Assembly (NCBI GenBank): GCA_949292215.1
Contig: CASEYW010000193.1
Coordinates: forward strand, 1-64,000
From: an uncultured bacterium
Lineage (GTDB): Bacteria > Verrucomicrobiota > Lentisphaeria > Victivallales > UBA1829
DNA length: 64,000 bases
Direction: 5' to 3'
The notes beneath the pieces were generated by a model that saw only the letters and a program-made list of their open reading frames with translations, searched no databases and was not told the origin of the DNA. The position numbers and the translations under genes were made by a program. Of this stretch, positions 9,028 through 18,149 are shown in pieces; position 1 is the stretch's first letter; every line of letters starts with the position of its first letter.

Positions 9028-12000
9028 ATGAAAACCATTTTTCTTCTACTTTCCCTGATTTCTGCCGTTGTCCACGCAACAGATTCTGCATTCTCATCTC
9101 CGCCAGGAACTCTCGTCTCCGCAGAAGGTGTACCCTTTGAGATCCGTCACTGGAGCAGGAACTGGAAGTCACTGACCCGTTCCAATAAAAACAATCCTGT
9201 CTTTCCGGGTGAATTCGGCACAGAAGAAGAGGGCCGGGGCATCGTCCGGACAGGAACCTTCCGAGTGCATGAAGGAGAATTCCAGTATCTGGAAGCAAAA
9301 GATCTTGCATCCGTCAACCGGGCACGGATTGAACTGCATCTTACTTCACAAGAACCAGTAGAGACCGGCGCACTGGTTCTCTCGGCGCGCTTCCAGAACC
9401 GGCTTCTGAAAAACCGTCCGATCCGGATCAATGGAACCGAATACTCTTTTGAGAAGAAATTCGATCCGAAGCATCCGCAAATCTGGTTCGGCAAAGCGGA
9501 AAACCGATGGATTGAAATTCCGCTTCAGCGCGGGACACTGCGCCTGACCGGAAATTTTTCCGGAAGCTGGAATGACGATCGGGGATGGGGAAAGCAAAGT
9601 TGTGAACTCCGTCTGAACTTTCATTCGCCAGACAAACAGTATTGCCGGGCCGATCTGCTTGTGGAAATGAGCTATCACCCTTTCGAAACCCGTCCACTGG
9701 ATATTTCCTCAGCGGTCAACATGGGGCTGCGGGATGAAGTCGCAGAGGATGGAAAAGGCGGCTGGGGCGACAGCGGTCCCGACAACGATCTCCGGATGCT
9801 TCCCGTCGGAAGGCAGAACTTCTCCGGATTCCTCTTTGATATTCCCGACCCGGCAAAACATAACGGACGCGCCTGTATCAATCTTCGCGGTCAGAAGCGG
9901 CCCTGGCTGCCGGAATCCGCACGGATCATCACTCCGGGCGCGAAAGGCTCGTACCTTTACCTTCTGAATGCACTCGGTTGGGAACCGGTCCGACGTACAG
10001 AGATCGGAAGCGTAACGATCTCCTACACAAACGGCAGAACGGAAACCCGAGCCATTTTCAGCGGGGAAGATACGGCAAACTTCTGGAATCCGCGCAGTCT
10101 GAAAAATGCCTTCGCGGTCTGGAAGGGGGAAAATCCCTCCGCGAAAGTCGGATTGTACGCCACTCGGATTCCGCTCTCCGGAGATCCGGAAGAAGTGACC
10201 TTCCGCTCCGCCGGGAATGCTGTCTGGATGATCGCCGGAGCGACTCTCGCCGATGCCGATCTGATCCCGGAAGAGAGCGGTCCCGTAGTCATCCAGGCTG
10301 GAAAGGATTTTATCCCCACAAACCAGATGGAACGTGTGGAAAAAGGTTCCCTTCTTGATTTCTCCGATCTGCTCGACGCCCCGGCCGGAAAATACGGATT
10401 CCTCCGTGTAAAGAACGGACGCTTTGAATTTGAAAAACAACCGGGAAAAACCGTTCGTTTCTGGGGCGTCAACAATTCCGCCGACGCAAACATCATGACG
10501 CATGACGAAAGCGACCGCCTGGCCGATGATTTTGCCTCGCTTGGTTACAATATCATCCGATTCGCCGGATACGATGCACAGCTCAACACAGACAGCACCA
10601 CGTCCTCTCTGGAATTTCAAACCGAAAATCTTGATCGCATAGATTACCTGATCGCAGCACTGAAAAAACGTGGAATTCATGTAACGTTTGAACTCTATCA
10701 AAGCCGGATTCCGCTCCCGGACGAAATCCAGGGACTCCCGGCCGGGATTCCCTGGAAAAACAAGAAGAATTATAAGGCTCTCCTCTTCCTTTCTGATCCG
10801 GTCATGCGGAATCTGGAACAATTCGCCGAGCGGTTGATGAATCACGTCAACCCCTATACAAAAACGGCATGGAAGGAGGAACCTGCCATCGTCGCAATAG
10901 GATTGATCAATGAGGACCCGCTCTGGGTGCAATTGAACGGATGCTCTCCGCAGGTCCGCAGAATGTTCGATAACGCCTTTTCCAAGTTTGCGGCCGAACG
11001 CGGATGGAAGGTCACAGGAAGGAACCGGGAACGCCTGTTCACGCGATTTCTTTATGAACTGCATGGAAAAGGATTTCAAAGACTCTCGGCGTTTCTGCGC
11101 AAACTCGGTGTCCGGATTCCCCTCACCGACCTCAACTATATGAACGATCTCTCCACGACGGTCTCCCGCGGAATGTTTGATTACGTTGACTGCCACGGAT
11201 ACTGGGCGCATCCGGCATTCCTTAAAAAAGGAATCTATCCGGCTTCTTTTGAAAACAGCAGCGGGATTCGTTCGTATGGAGCGTTTCTTTCCGGAATCTT
11301 CGGAGCGCGACATCTCGGGAAGCCGTTCGCGATCTCGGAATGGAATCACTGTTTTCCGAATCCATACTTTACAGAAGGTCCCTTCCTCGTCGGTGCGTAC
11401 GGCTCACTTCAGGACTACGGGATGATCTGCCGATTCAACTACTCCTGGGGCGCTCTGCCGCTCCGCGATCGGAGCAAAAGCAAATATGTCTATTTTGACC
11501 TTGTCAATCTGCCTCTCCAGCTGTTGGCCGAACGGGCTGGAGCACTGCTGTTCCTCCGCGGCGATGTTGCGCCATCTGAAAAAGTGATCCCGCTTTACAG
11601 GAATCCGGAGTGTCTGAAGATTCCGGGCTATCCTCGCAACATGCCGAAGGCAATGGAATGTATCGGACTGATCGCAAAAACGGGACTCGTCTGGACACGC
11701 CCGGAACAATCAGCTTCCGTTCTGACCGATCGAAAAGAAGCATTCGGAATTCATACAGGAGAACGGACAGAAACCCTGCGGAAACTTCAGGAAACAGGCA
11801 TCATTACCCGAAATGAATACGATCCCGATACGGAACGTTTTACCAGTTCCACAGGAGAACTCGTCCTCACCCGCAAAACAGGAACGCTTCAGATTGCGAC
11901 CCCGAAAAGCGAAGCTTTTGTACTCCCCGCCGGCACAATCGGGAAAGGACGGTTCATCTCGGTCCGGAACAAACATTCGTTTGCCTCCTTTCTGATTGCA

Positions 12001-12321
12001 TCCCGTGACAATCTCCCACTCGCCGAAAGCCGCAGGATTCTGATTTTCCATCTGACCAGCGGATATAACAGCGGAATCACCTTTGCCAATCAGGAACGGA
12101 ATATCGTCCTCTCCCCAGGGAAACTTCCGATTCTGATGGCACGCGGAGAAGCAGAAATCCGCATCGGAATTCCCGGAAACTTTGTACTTCATGCCTGTTC
12201 GTTTCATGGGAAACGCCTCTTTGAGGTCCCGCTGAAACGCGAAGAGGACTCTCTGGTCTTCACAGCATCCAATGCAACGGGACGGGGCCCCGTTGCCGTC
12301 TATGAGCTGATCCGGAAGTAA
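9028..12321 (+). CDS. Secreted clan GH-A glycoside hydrolase (GH5-like), multidomain
   Basis: A 1097-residue exported protein: a signal peptide ends near residue 17 (VVHA/T). Residues 20-430 are beta-rich and may bind carbohydrate. From about 450 to 800 there is a (beta/alpha)8 domain: FWGVNNSAD start, acid/base E629 in LINEDP and nucleophile E771 in AISEWNH, the two-glutamate signature of clan GH-A. The last 280 residues look like beta-sandwich modules. It should act on extracellular polysaccharide after secretion. It is coupled to the pseudopilin just upstream. The family within GH-A and the substrate are not resolved; cellulase-like or mannanase-like are options. Confidence 0.82.
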   Translation: MKTIFLLLSLISAVVHATDSAFSSPPGTLVSAEGVPFEIRHWSRNWKSLTRSNKNNPVFPGEFGTEEEGRGIVRTGTFRVHEGEFQYLEAKDLASVNRARIELHLTSQEPVETGALVLSARFQNRLLKNRPIRINGTEYSFEKKFDPKHPQIWFGKAENRWIEIPLQRGTLRLTGNFSGSWNDDRGWGKQSCELRLNFHSPDKQYCRADLLVEMSYHPFETRPLDISSAVNMGLRDEVAEDGKGGWGDSGPDNDLRMLPVGRQNFSGFLFDIPDPAKHNGRACINLRGQKRPWLPESARIITPGAKGSYLYLLNALGWEPVRRTEIGSVTISYTNGRTETRAIFSGEDTANFWNPRSLKNAFAVWKGENPSAKVGLYATRIPLSGDPEEVTFRSAGNAVWMIAGATLADADLIPEESGPVVIQAGKDFIPTNQMERVEKGSLLDFSDLLDAPAGKYGFLRVKNGRFEFEKQPGKTVRFWGVNNSADANIMTHDESDRLADDFASLGYNIIRFAGYDAQLNTDSTTSSLEFQTENLDRIDYLIAALKKRGIHVTFELYQSRIPLPDEIQGLPAGIPWKNKKNYKALLFLSDPVMRNLEQFAERLMNHVNPYTKTAWKEEPAIVAIGLINEDPLWVQLNGCSPQVRRMFDNAFSKFAAERGWKVTGRNRERLFTRFLYELHGKGFQRLSAFLRKLGVRIPLTDLNYMNDLSTTVSRGMFDYVDCHGYWAHPAFLKKGIYPASFENSSGIRSYGAFLSGIFGARHLGKPFAISEWNHCFPNPYFTEGPFLVGAYGSLQDYGMICRFNYSWGALPLRDRSKSKYVYFDLVNLPLQLLAERAGALLFLRGDVAPSEKVIPLYRNPECLKIPGYPRNMPKAMECIGLIAKTGLVWTRPEQSASVLTDRKEAFGIHTGERTETLRKLQETGIITRNEYDPDTERFTSSTGELVLTRKTGTLQIATPKSEAFVLPAGTIGKGRFISVRNKHSFASFLIASRDNLPLAESRRILIFHLTSGYNSGITFANQERNIVLSPGKLPILMARGEAEIRIGIPGNFVLHACSFHGKRLFEVPLKREEDSLVFTASNATGRGPVAVYELIRK

Positions 12322-12417
12322 ACCTGCGATCATCCCGGCATCCGTTCTCCGCCCCGTCTGGACCAAAAGCGTGTTACTCTTTTCACATTTTTTCTCTACA
12401 AGTCATCCGCCCCGCAG

Positions 12418-12446
12418 TTGAAAGAGATGCCAAAGAGAAATACTGT
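12418..12446 (+). promoter_or_regulatory. Possible promoter of the GH5 gene
   Basis: TTGAAA (12418-12423) and TACTGT (12441-12446) with a 17-bp spacer lie in the 169-nt gap before the GH5 gene. The -10 box is weak. Confidence 0.35.
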
Positions 12447-12490
12447 ACCGGAAATCAAATGGAGCGGAACAAACCAAAAAGGACAAAACG

Positions 12491-13582
12491 ATGGCAGACT
12501 TCATAGGATTCATGCACGGAATGGGCATCGGGGGATGGCTAACCAACTACAAACGATTCAATGTGCTTCCGGTGGAACGGCGCTTTCCGCTCTCCATCGG
12601 AGACTTCGAACATTTCGACACCTACATCACACGGCGCGACATCGACTACATCGCCTCTCTGGGAATGGATCACATCCGTCTCGGATTCGACCAGGTTGTG
12701 CTGGAGGAAACCCCGGGAGTCTACCGCGAACGCATCTGGGCGCTCTTCGATTCCTTCATTGAATGGTGTGAAACAGCGGGAGTCAACATTGTCCTGAATC
12801 TGCACAAAGCCATCGGGAATTACTGCGACATCCCGGAACCACTCTCCCTGATCGACTCGCCGGAACTTCAGGAACGGTTCCTCAACCTCTGGCTCGCATT
12901 TGAAAACCGTTACTCGGATAAGCCGGAAATCGCATTCGAGCTTCTCAATGAAGTCCGCGATATTGATCCAGCTCTCTGGAACTCTCTTGCGGAACGGACC
13001 ATCGCAGCAATCCGGGAAAAGAATCCGACCCGCCGGATCATCGTCGGCAGCACCTGCTGGAACTCTCCGCACGCGCTGAAGGACCTGAAACTCTACGATG
13101 ATCCCAATATCATCTATACCTTCCACAACTATGCTCCGTTCGAATTCACGCATCAGCGCGGAGTCCTTCAGCCGGAAACCCTGTACTACAACCGGGAAAT
13201 GCCGTATCCGGGCGGGGTTGAACGCTATCGCGACTTCCGGCGCTATGTCTGCGGAACCGCCGATCCCTATCCGCAGTTTGAACGCATCGACAAGGAATAT
13301 CTCCGATATGAACTCCAGCCTGCTTTCGATTTTGCCGAGCAGCATCCGGAAAAAATTCTCTGGTGCGGGGAATTCGGCACGATCCGTCACTGCCGTCTCG
13401 AATACCGCGAAAACTTCATGCGCGACATGATCTCTCTCCTGAAAGAACACAACATTGCGTACTGCGTCTGGAACTATCTGAGCACACCGAATGACGGCAA
13501 CCGCTTCAGTCTTGTTGATGACGATTCCCGCCGGATTCTGAGTCCGGAACTTGCACGAATCATCGCGGGAAATGCGGAGTGA
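12491..13582 (+). CDS. GH5-family glycoside hydrolase (cytoplasmic)
   Basis: A 363-residue (beta/alpha)8 hydrolase of GH5. Acid/base E154 lies in LLNEVRD and the nucleophile E294 in WCGEFGT; HNYAPF near 218 and the conserved HIRLGFD strand near 73 support the family, as does the closing WNYLS strand. It has no signal peptide, so it should cleave imported oligosaccharides. AAAGGA precedes the ATG by 7 nt. Together with the secreted enzyme upstream it would finish degradation of the same beta-glycan (inference). Confidence 0.9.
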   Translation: MADFIGFMHGMGIGGWLTNYKRFNVLPVERRFPLSIGDFEHFDTYITRRDIDYIASLGMDHIRLGFDQVVLEETPGVYRERIWALFDSFIEWCETAGVNIVLNLHKAIGNYCDIPEPLSLIDSPELQERFLNLWLAFENRYSDKPEIAFELLNEVRDIDPALWNSLAERTIAAIREKNPTRRIIVGSTCWNSPHALKDLKLYDDPNIIYTFHNYAPFEFTHQRGVLQPETLYYNREMPYPGGVERYRDFRRYVCGTADPYPQFERIDKEYLRYELQPAFDFAEQHPEKILWCGEFGTIRHCRLEYRENFMRDMISLLKEHNIAYCVWNYLSTPNDGNRFSLVDDDSRRILSPELARIIAGNAE

Positions 13583-13628
13583 CGCATCCCGCAATCTCCC
13601 GTCCCATTAAAACGGTTACAAGAAGAAA

Positions 13629-13661
13629 AAAGCCGGATTCCCATTTCAGGAATCCGGCTTT
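13629..13661. terminator. Bidirectional terminator between GH5 and leuD
   Basis: A perfect 13-bp stem (13629-13641 with 13649-13661, AAAGCCGGATTCC arm) with a 7-nt loop has A-rich sequence on the left and a short T run on the right, between two convergent genes. Confidence 0.85.
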
Positions 13662-13693
13662 GAATTGATCTGTTCTACTTGAATTTCATCCGA

Positions 13694-14218
13694 TCAGTAT
13701 TTGCTGTCGGCGTAATCGACCCAGCCGCCCGCTTTGACAAGCTCGAAATCGAACTCGCCGACGGCAAACGGATAGACTTTCGTCACTGTTCCGTTGGAAA
13801 TCGTGAACGTTTTCTTTTCCGTGTCAGTCGTACAGACAGCATCCGTTCCGGCAAAGGTTTTGAAAATGTCATCAATCTGCTCTTTCGGCAGGGAAATCGC
13901 CATCAGTCCGCAGTTGAACATATTCTGGCGGAAGATGCGGGCGAAATTTTCCGCGATCACAAGGTTGATGTCGTTGTATTCGAGGACCCAGGGGGCGTGC
14001 TCGCGGGAAGAGCCGCAGCCGAAGTTCGCACGAGTCACAACCACACTTTTCCCGGCAATGTCCTTTTTGGGATCGAATCCCGGAAGGTTGAGGTCTTCGA
14101 GGCAATACGGTTTAAGCGCATCCTTGGTCAGTTCCGTCAGGTATTTCGCCGGAATGATTTCATCGGTATTGATGTCAGAACGGTCGAGAAACAGTATTTT
14201 TCCACTGAAGTTTTTCAT
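13694..14218 (-). CDS. leuD: 3-isopropylmalate dehydratase small subunit
   Basis: A 174-residue swivel-domain protein. With LeuC it isomerises 2-isopropylmalate to 3-isopropylmalate in leucine synthesis. Diagnostic motifs are DRSDINTDEIIPAKYL at 13-28 and GCGSSREHAPW near 67, which binds substrate; the length is that of the short type found in archaea and many anaerobes. It follows leuC by 18 nt in one operon. Homoaconitase small subunits look alike, so a related 2-alkylmalate substrate cannot be excluded. Confidence 0.93.
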   Translation of the reverse strand: MKNFSGKILFLDRSDINTDEIIPAKYLTELTKDALKPYCLEDLNLPGFDPKKDIAGKSVVVTRANFGCGSSREHAPWVLEYNDINLVIAENFARIFRQNMFNCGLMAISLPKEQIDDIFKTFAGTDAVCTTDTEKKTFTISNGTVTKVYPFAVGEFDFELVKAGGWVDYADSKY

Positions 14219-14236
14219 TTTGCAATCCTTTCCTGA

Positions 14237-15523
14237 TCAGCCTTTGTAGAGCGGGGAGTTGGTGACGAAACCGGCGACTGCCGTCGCAGCCGCGCTTGCC
14301 GGACTCATCAGATGCACCATGCCGCCCTTGCCCATGCGGCCATTGAAGTTCCGATTTGTGGTCGAAGCACAGCTTTCGCCCTTGGCAAGCACACCGTTGC
14401 TCATGCCGAGGCACGCACCGCAGGTCGGATTCGTAACGCAGAAACCGGCATCCATGAAGATCTGGATGATTCCCTCCGCAAGAGCCTGCCGATAAATCTT
14501 CGGGGTTGCGGGAGAGACAATCGCACGCAGATTCGGGCTGATTTTTTTGCCTTTGAGCACCTCAGCCGCAATGCGCAGGTCTTCAATCCGCCCGTTCGTG
14601 CAGGAACCGATGTAAACCTGATCGATCTTTGTGCCGGTCATCTCACGGATCGTCCGGACCTGATCGGGCTTGTAGTTGATCGTCATCAGAGGTTCGAGCT
14701 TCGATGCGTCGAACTCAACGACTTTGGCGTATTCCGCGTCGGCGTCCGGACGCCATTTGGAATATTCGGCGAGCGCGGCCTCCTTGCTCGGGAACTCGTC
14801 CTTGATGAACTCCCAGAGATAATCGACCGTCACGCGATCCGGATAGCAGATGCCGCAGGTACCGCCGGCTTCGATCGCCATGTTGCAGAGCGTCATGCGG
14901 GACTCCATGGACATTTCATCGATGGTCGGTCCGGCGAACTCAATTACCTTGTCTGTTGCGCCATTGACCGTGAGGAGCTGAATGATCGCAAGAATCAGGT
15001 CCTTGGCATACACACCCTCAGGCAGTTTGCCCGTCACATTGATTTTGATGGTTTCCGGAGAACGCATCGTACAGACCCCCTTCAGGATGCCGACTTCGAG
15101 ATCGGTTGTTCCCACTCCGGCGGCAAATGCACCGAACGCTCCGTGCGTACAGGTATGAGAGTCCCCCATAATGACCGTGTATCCGGGACGGACAAATCCT
15201 TTTTCCGGGAAGATCGCATGGCAGACACCGTTCTCTCCGATATCAAAGAAATCCCGGATGCCATGTCTGCGTGCCCAGTCGCGCATCGTCTTACCCTGCT
15301 CGGCGGTTTTGGAATCCTTCGCAGGGGTAACATGGTCGATGACCGCTTTGATCTTCGCCGGATCGAACACACGGTCCTTGCCGCGCTTGACAAGATCGTT
15401 GATAGCAATCGGGGTGGTGATTTCATGGCAGAACACCCGGTCGAGAGAGAGCACGTTAACCCCTTCGGTCGGCTTGTCGATCAGGTGTGCGTCGAATATC
15501 TTTTGCGCAACAGTTTTTCCCAT
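14237..15523 (-). CDS. leuC: 3-isopropylmalate dehydratase large subunit
   Basis: A 428-residue aconitase-superfamily subunit. The three [4Fe-4S] ligands are visible: C308 in GSCTNGR, and C368 and C371 in NPTCGACLG; GDSHTCTHGAFG near 120 and the C-terminal TTNRNFNGRMG (substrate Arg/Ser) are family marks. Size and motifs match the archaeal/anaerobe-type LeuC that pairs with a short LeuD. The ATG at 15523 follows AAGGAG at 6 nt. leuA and leuB are not in the window. Confidence 0.94.
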   Translation of the reverse strand: MGKTVAQKIFDAHLIDKPTEGVNVLSLDRVFCHEITTPIAINDLVKRGKDRVFDPAKIKAVIDHVTPAKDSKTAEQGKTMRDWARRHGIRDFFDIGENGVCHAIFPEKGFVRPGYTVIMGDSHTCTHGAFGAFAAGVGTTDLEVGILKGVCTMRSPETIKINVTGKLPEGVYAKDLILAIIQLLTVNGATDKVIEFAGPTIDEMSMESRMTLCNMAIEAGGTCGICYPDRVTVDYLWEFIKDEFPSKEAALAEYSKWRPDADAEYAKVVEFDASKLEPLMTINYKPDQVRTIREMTGTKIDQVYIGSCTNGRIEDLRIAAEVLKGKKISPNLRAIVSPATPKIYRQALAEGIIQIFMDAGFCVTNPTCGACLGMSNGVLAKGESCASTTNRNFNGRMGKGGMVHLMSPASAAATAVAGFVTNSPLYKG

Positions 15524-15573
15524 TTTTTACTCCTTGTTTGCGTTCGTAAAACAACTCTTGTTTTCAATCGGAT

Positions 15574-15602
15574 AACATAGCACAAAACAAAAGAAAATGC
15601 AA
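15574..15602 (-). promoter_or_regulatory. Promoter of leuCD
   Basis: On the minus strand TTGCAT (15597-15602) and TATGTT (15574-15579) are 17 bp apart. The predicted leader is about 45 nt, too short for a T-box or leucine attenuator. Confidence 0.65.
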
Positions 15603-15651
15603 CAGTTCATCAAAATTTAAATCCCCCGGAAACGAAACACCGGAAATCCGC

Positions 15652-15679
15652 TTGCATAATCCGCCTTCGAATGTATCTG
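15652..15679 (+). promoter_or_regulatory. Possible promoter of the GntR/LacI-type regulator
   Basis: TTGCAT (15652-15657) and TATCTG (15674-15679) have a 16-bp spacer. If used, the ATG codons at 15671 and 15683 would be too early and 15704 would be the start. Confidence 0.4.
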
Positions 15680-15703
15680 TATATGAAACAACACGGGAAC
15701 AAT

Positions 15704-16834
15704 ATGAACAGCGCCATTCGAACAGTTTTCAGACACCTGCTCCGCCAGATCATGGAAGGGAGACTCTCCCCCGGCGATCTCCTGCCCACGGAAACAGCCC
15801 TCGCAGAAGAGTTCGGCACCACCCGGATGAATGTCTTCCGTGCAATCGAACAGCTCAAACTTCACGGTCTCGTCGTACGCAGGAAACGCGCAGGTACCAC
15901 CCTCACCTCTTCCACTCCCGATCCGGAACTTCTCAGACGGCTTTTCAACGAAAGCAGCAAAATCGTCTATCTTCTACTCTCCCGGAATCCGCGTGGTATT
16001 CACTGGAGCCGGGCAACGCTTTCCGCACTTGCCCAAACCCTGAAAAACGCAGGATACGGAATCCGCCGCATCCGCTTCCCGGAGAACAGCGATCCAATCG
16101 AATTTCAGCGGATTCTCGACCGGGCAACCGCCGATGGTGCCGCAGCCCTCGTCATCTTTCCCGATACGGGCGATGAAACCCTTCTCCGCAAACAAATTCC
16201 GCGCCTTCTGGCGACAAAAACACCGATCATGATTCTGCACCGATCCGACGATCTCGACCGTCTGGACTTCGCCTCTTCTGTCGTCATCGACCATTTCAGC
16301 GACGGCATCCGCCTGGGAACTCTTCTCCGGCGAAACGGAGTCCGGAATGCAATCATCCTCCGAAACAGCGGCTCGCCACCGGTATGGAGCCGTCTGCGCA
16401 TGGCCGGACTGAAAATCGGTCTCTGCGGAAGCGGAGAAAGTACCAATGGCTTTCCTTCTGAATGCCCTGTCTTCCTGGAAGAATTTCATCCGGAACTTTC
16501 CGGTGCAGAAAGAATTTTTACAAAAATCAGAGAGGACCGGAACCGGGAACTCTTTTTCATCGCCATAAACGATGAATACGCAGCGGCTTTCATTGCGCTG
16601 GCCCAGAAACATGGACTCTCCGCGGGATGCGACTATCATCTCGCGGCATTCGACGACAATCCGAAATACCGATCTCTCGGAATTTCCACAATGCATGTTC
16701 CGCAGAAACAGATCGGGGAACTCTTCGGGCGCATGATCTGTGAAAACTCCTGGTACCACCAGTATCCGGTTCATGTTTCGGTCCGCGTGGAATCGCAATT
16801 CATACAGCGAAAAAGCTGCAGGAAGCTGAAATGA
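15704..16834 (+). CDS. GntR-type DNA-binding, LacI-type ligand-binding regulator
   Basis: A 376-residue repressor of the AraR type: an N-terminal GntR winged helix (GRLSPGDLLPTETALAEEF, TRMNVFRAIEQL, LVVRRKRAGTTL) is followed by a periplasmic-binding-protein-like effector domain from about residue 75 to the end, with the IAINDEYAAAFIALA strand-helix typical of LacI relatives. In-frame ATGs exist at 15671 and 15683; I favour 15704 because of the predicted promoter and because the GntR domain begins right there. It stands alone upstream of the GH43-like gene, its likely target. The effector is probably a sugar. Confidence 0.85.
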   Translation: MNSAIRTVFRHLLRQIMEGRLSPGDLLPTETALAEEFGTTRMNVFRAIEQLKLHGLVVRRKRAGTTLTSSTPDPELLRRLFNESSKIVYLLLSRNPRGIHWSRATLSALAQTLKNAGYGIRRIRFPENSDPIEFQRILDRATADGAAALVIFPDTGDETLLRKQIPRLLATKTPIMILHRSDDLDRLDFASSVVIDHFSDGIRLGTLLRRNGVRNAIILRNSGSPPVWSRLRMAGLKIGLCGSGESTNGFPSECPVFLEEFHPELSGAERIFTKIREDRNRELFFIAINDEYAAAFIALAQKHGLSAGCDYHLAAFDDNPKYRSLGISTMHVPQKQIGELFGRMICENSWYHQYPVHVSVRVESQFIQRKSCRKLK

Positions 16835-16869
16835 ATGTTGCCGTGGTCCGGAATCTTCCAATCAGAAAA

Positions 16870-16892
16870 CCTCCTTCCCGAAAGGAAGAAGG
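16870..16892. terminator. Stem-loop after the regulator gene
   Basis: CCTcCTTCC (16870-16878) pairs with GGAAGaAGG (16884-16892) around a CGAAA loop with one mismatch. No T run follows, so termination on the plus strand is doubtful. The remaining part of this 184-nt gap is AT-rich and contains a TATAAT at 16975-16980 that may be the -10 box of the next gene. Confidence 0.35.
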
Positions 16893-17018
16893 AAAAATAA
16901 AGCAGGGAACCTTCCAAGAAATCCTGGGAAAAAACATTCGCCTCTTTGATTTTTTCCTTTTTGAAAGTACATTTTATAATGTTCATCAGTATTGAACTTT
17001 AAATCCGGAGTATGAGAA

Positions 17019-18002
17019 ATGTCGATCAGCGAAAAACAAACTCTGAAAGCCGATCTTTCCGGTGGATTCCGGATGGATGGATACTGGGTCTGGTGCGGTT
17101 CCGTCCTCAAAGGTACGGACGGATATCACATGTACGCCGCCAGATGGTCAAAACAGCATCCGATGTTCGTCGGCTATATCTACCAGTCCGAAATTGTACA
17201 TGCGTTTTCGGAGACGATGTGCGGGCCTTATCGTTTTGTCGAAAAAATCCTGCCGAACGGGATCAATCCTGCCGCATGGGACGGACGCATGGCACACAAC
17301 CCCACGGTCCTCCGCTACGGCAATCGTTTTCTGCTCTATTACATCGGAACGACGTATGACGAGAAAAATCCCCGGATCACAGATCATGATCCGGCTTTGA
17401 CGGATGCCATCTACAAAAGAATCCGCATCGGAGTCGCTATTGCCGACGCCCCTGGGGGTCCCTGGAAGCCCCTGGACCATCCGATTCTGGAACCGCGCCC
17501 GGGACACTGGGACCATCAGATTGTCACAAATCCGGCCCCGTGCGTTCTGCCGGATGGACGCATCTATCTCTACTATCGCGGCAATACCCCCGATGGACTG
17601 CGAATCGGGCTTGCCGTCGCCGATCGCCCTGAAGGGCCCTATCGTCGCATTCAGGACGAACCGGTCCTCACCGGGTTCAATGTTGAGGATCCCTTTGTCT
17701 GGCACAATGGCAGCGAATTCGAAATGCTTGCCAAGGATATGCGAGGCACCATCACGGGAGAACTCCATGCCGGAGCCCATTTCCGCTCCCCCGACGGCAT
17801 CCATTGGGAACTCATCGGCAAAGGGTACTCCCGCACGCTTGAAGATGCAGACGGCAATCCCCTGCACCTCGGATGCCTCGAACGGCCCCAGCTTCTCTTC
17901 GGTGAAAACCGGAAACCGTGCTGTCTTTTCGCCGCGGCGGCGGATGGTCCCGGCGGGTTCCACAACGCACTCAACACCTGGAATATCGCGATTCCGCTGT
18001 AA
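17019..18002 (+). CDS. GH43-like five-bladed beta-propeller glycosidase
   Basis: A 327-residue protein of the five-bladed propeller superfamily (GH43, GH117, GH130 and relatives). Recognisable repeats are AHNPTVLRYG, VTNPAPCVLPDG, GFNVEDPFVWHNG and CLERPQLLFGE; the aspartates and glutamate in these turns are where the catalytic acids lie in the superfamily. There is no signal peptide. The regulator upstream probably controls it. Family assignment beyond the fold is uncertain; an arabinan/xylan-type exo-glycosidase or a 3,6-anhydrogalactosidase-like enzyme are options. Confidence 0.72.
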   Translation: MSISEKQTLKADLSGGFRMDGYWVWCGSVLKGTDGYHMYAARWSKQHPMFVGYIYQSEIVHAFSETMCGPYRFVEKILPNGINPAAWDGRMAHNPTVLRYGNRFLLYYIGTTYDEKNPRITDHDPALTDAIYKRIRIGVAIADAPGGPWKPLDHPILEPRPGHWDHQIVTNPAPCVLPDGRIYLYYRGNTPDGLRIGLAVADRPEGPYRRIQDEPVLTGFNVEDPFVWHNGSEFEMLAKDMRGTITGELHAGAHFRSPDGIHWELIGKGYSRTLEDADGNPLHLGCLERPQLLFGENRKPCCLFAAAADGPGGFHNALNTWNIAIPL

Positions 18003-18014
18003 AACCGGAATCGC
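17988..18014 (+). terminator. Stem-loop spanning the end of the GH43-like gene
   Basis: GCGATTCCG (17988-17996, within the last codons) pairs perfectly with CGGAATCGC (18006-18014) around a 9-nt loop containing the stop codon. It lacks a T run. Confidence 0.45.
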
Positions 18015-18149
18015 GCATCCCGCTCCGCAATGCAGAAAAACAGGGAAAAAATCAATTCCGCGGGAACCTCCGGGGGTTGATGCTTGTCTTTTCTGAAAAA
18101 CAATGAACTGTTTCCATCACGGAATCTTTCAACGACAAGGAACGACAAG

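Noticed and set aside
9709..11349. 546-codon minus-strand open frame opposite the secreted GH-A enzyme
   Set aside because: Shadow of codon bias in the real gene; lacks a ribosome site and domains.
15524..15670. T-box or leucine attenuator before leuC
   Set aside because: The predicted leader is about 45 nt, too short, and no leader peptide with Leu codons or T-box sequence was seen.
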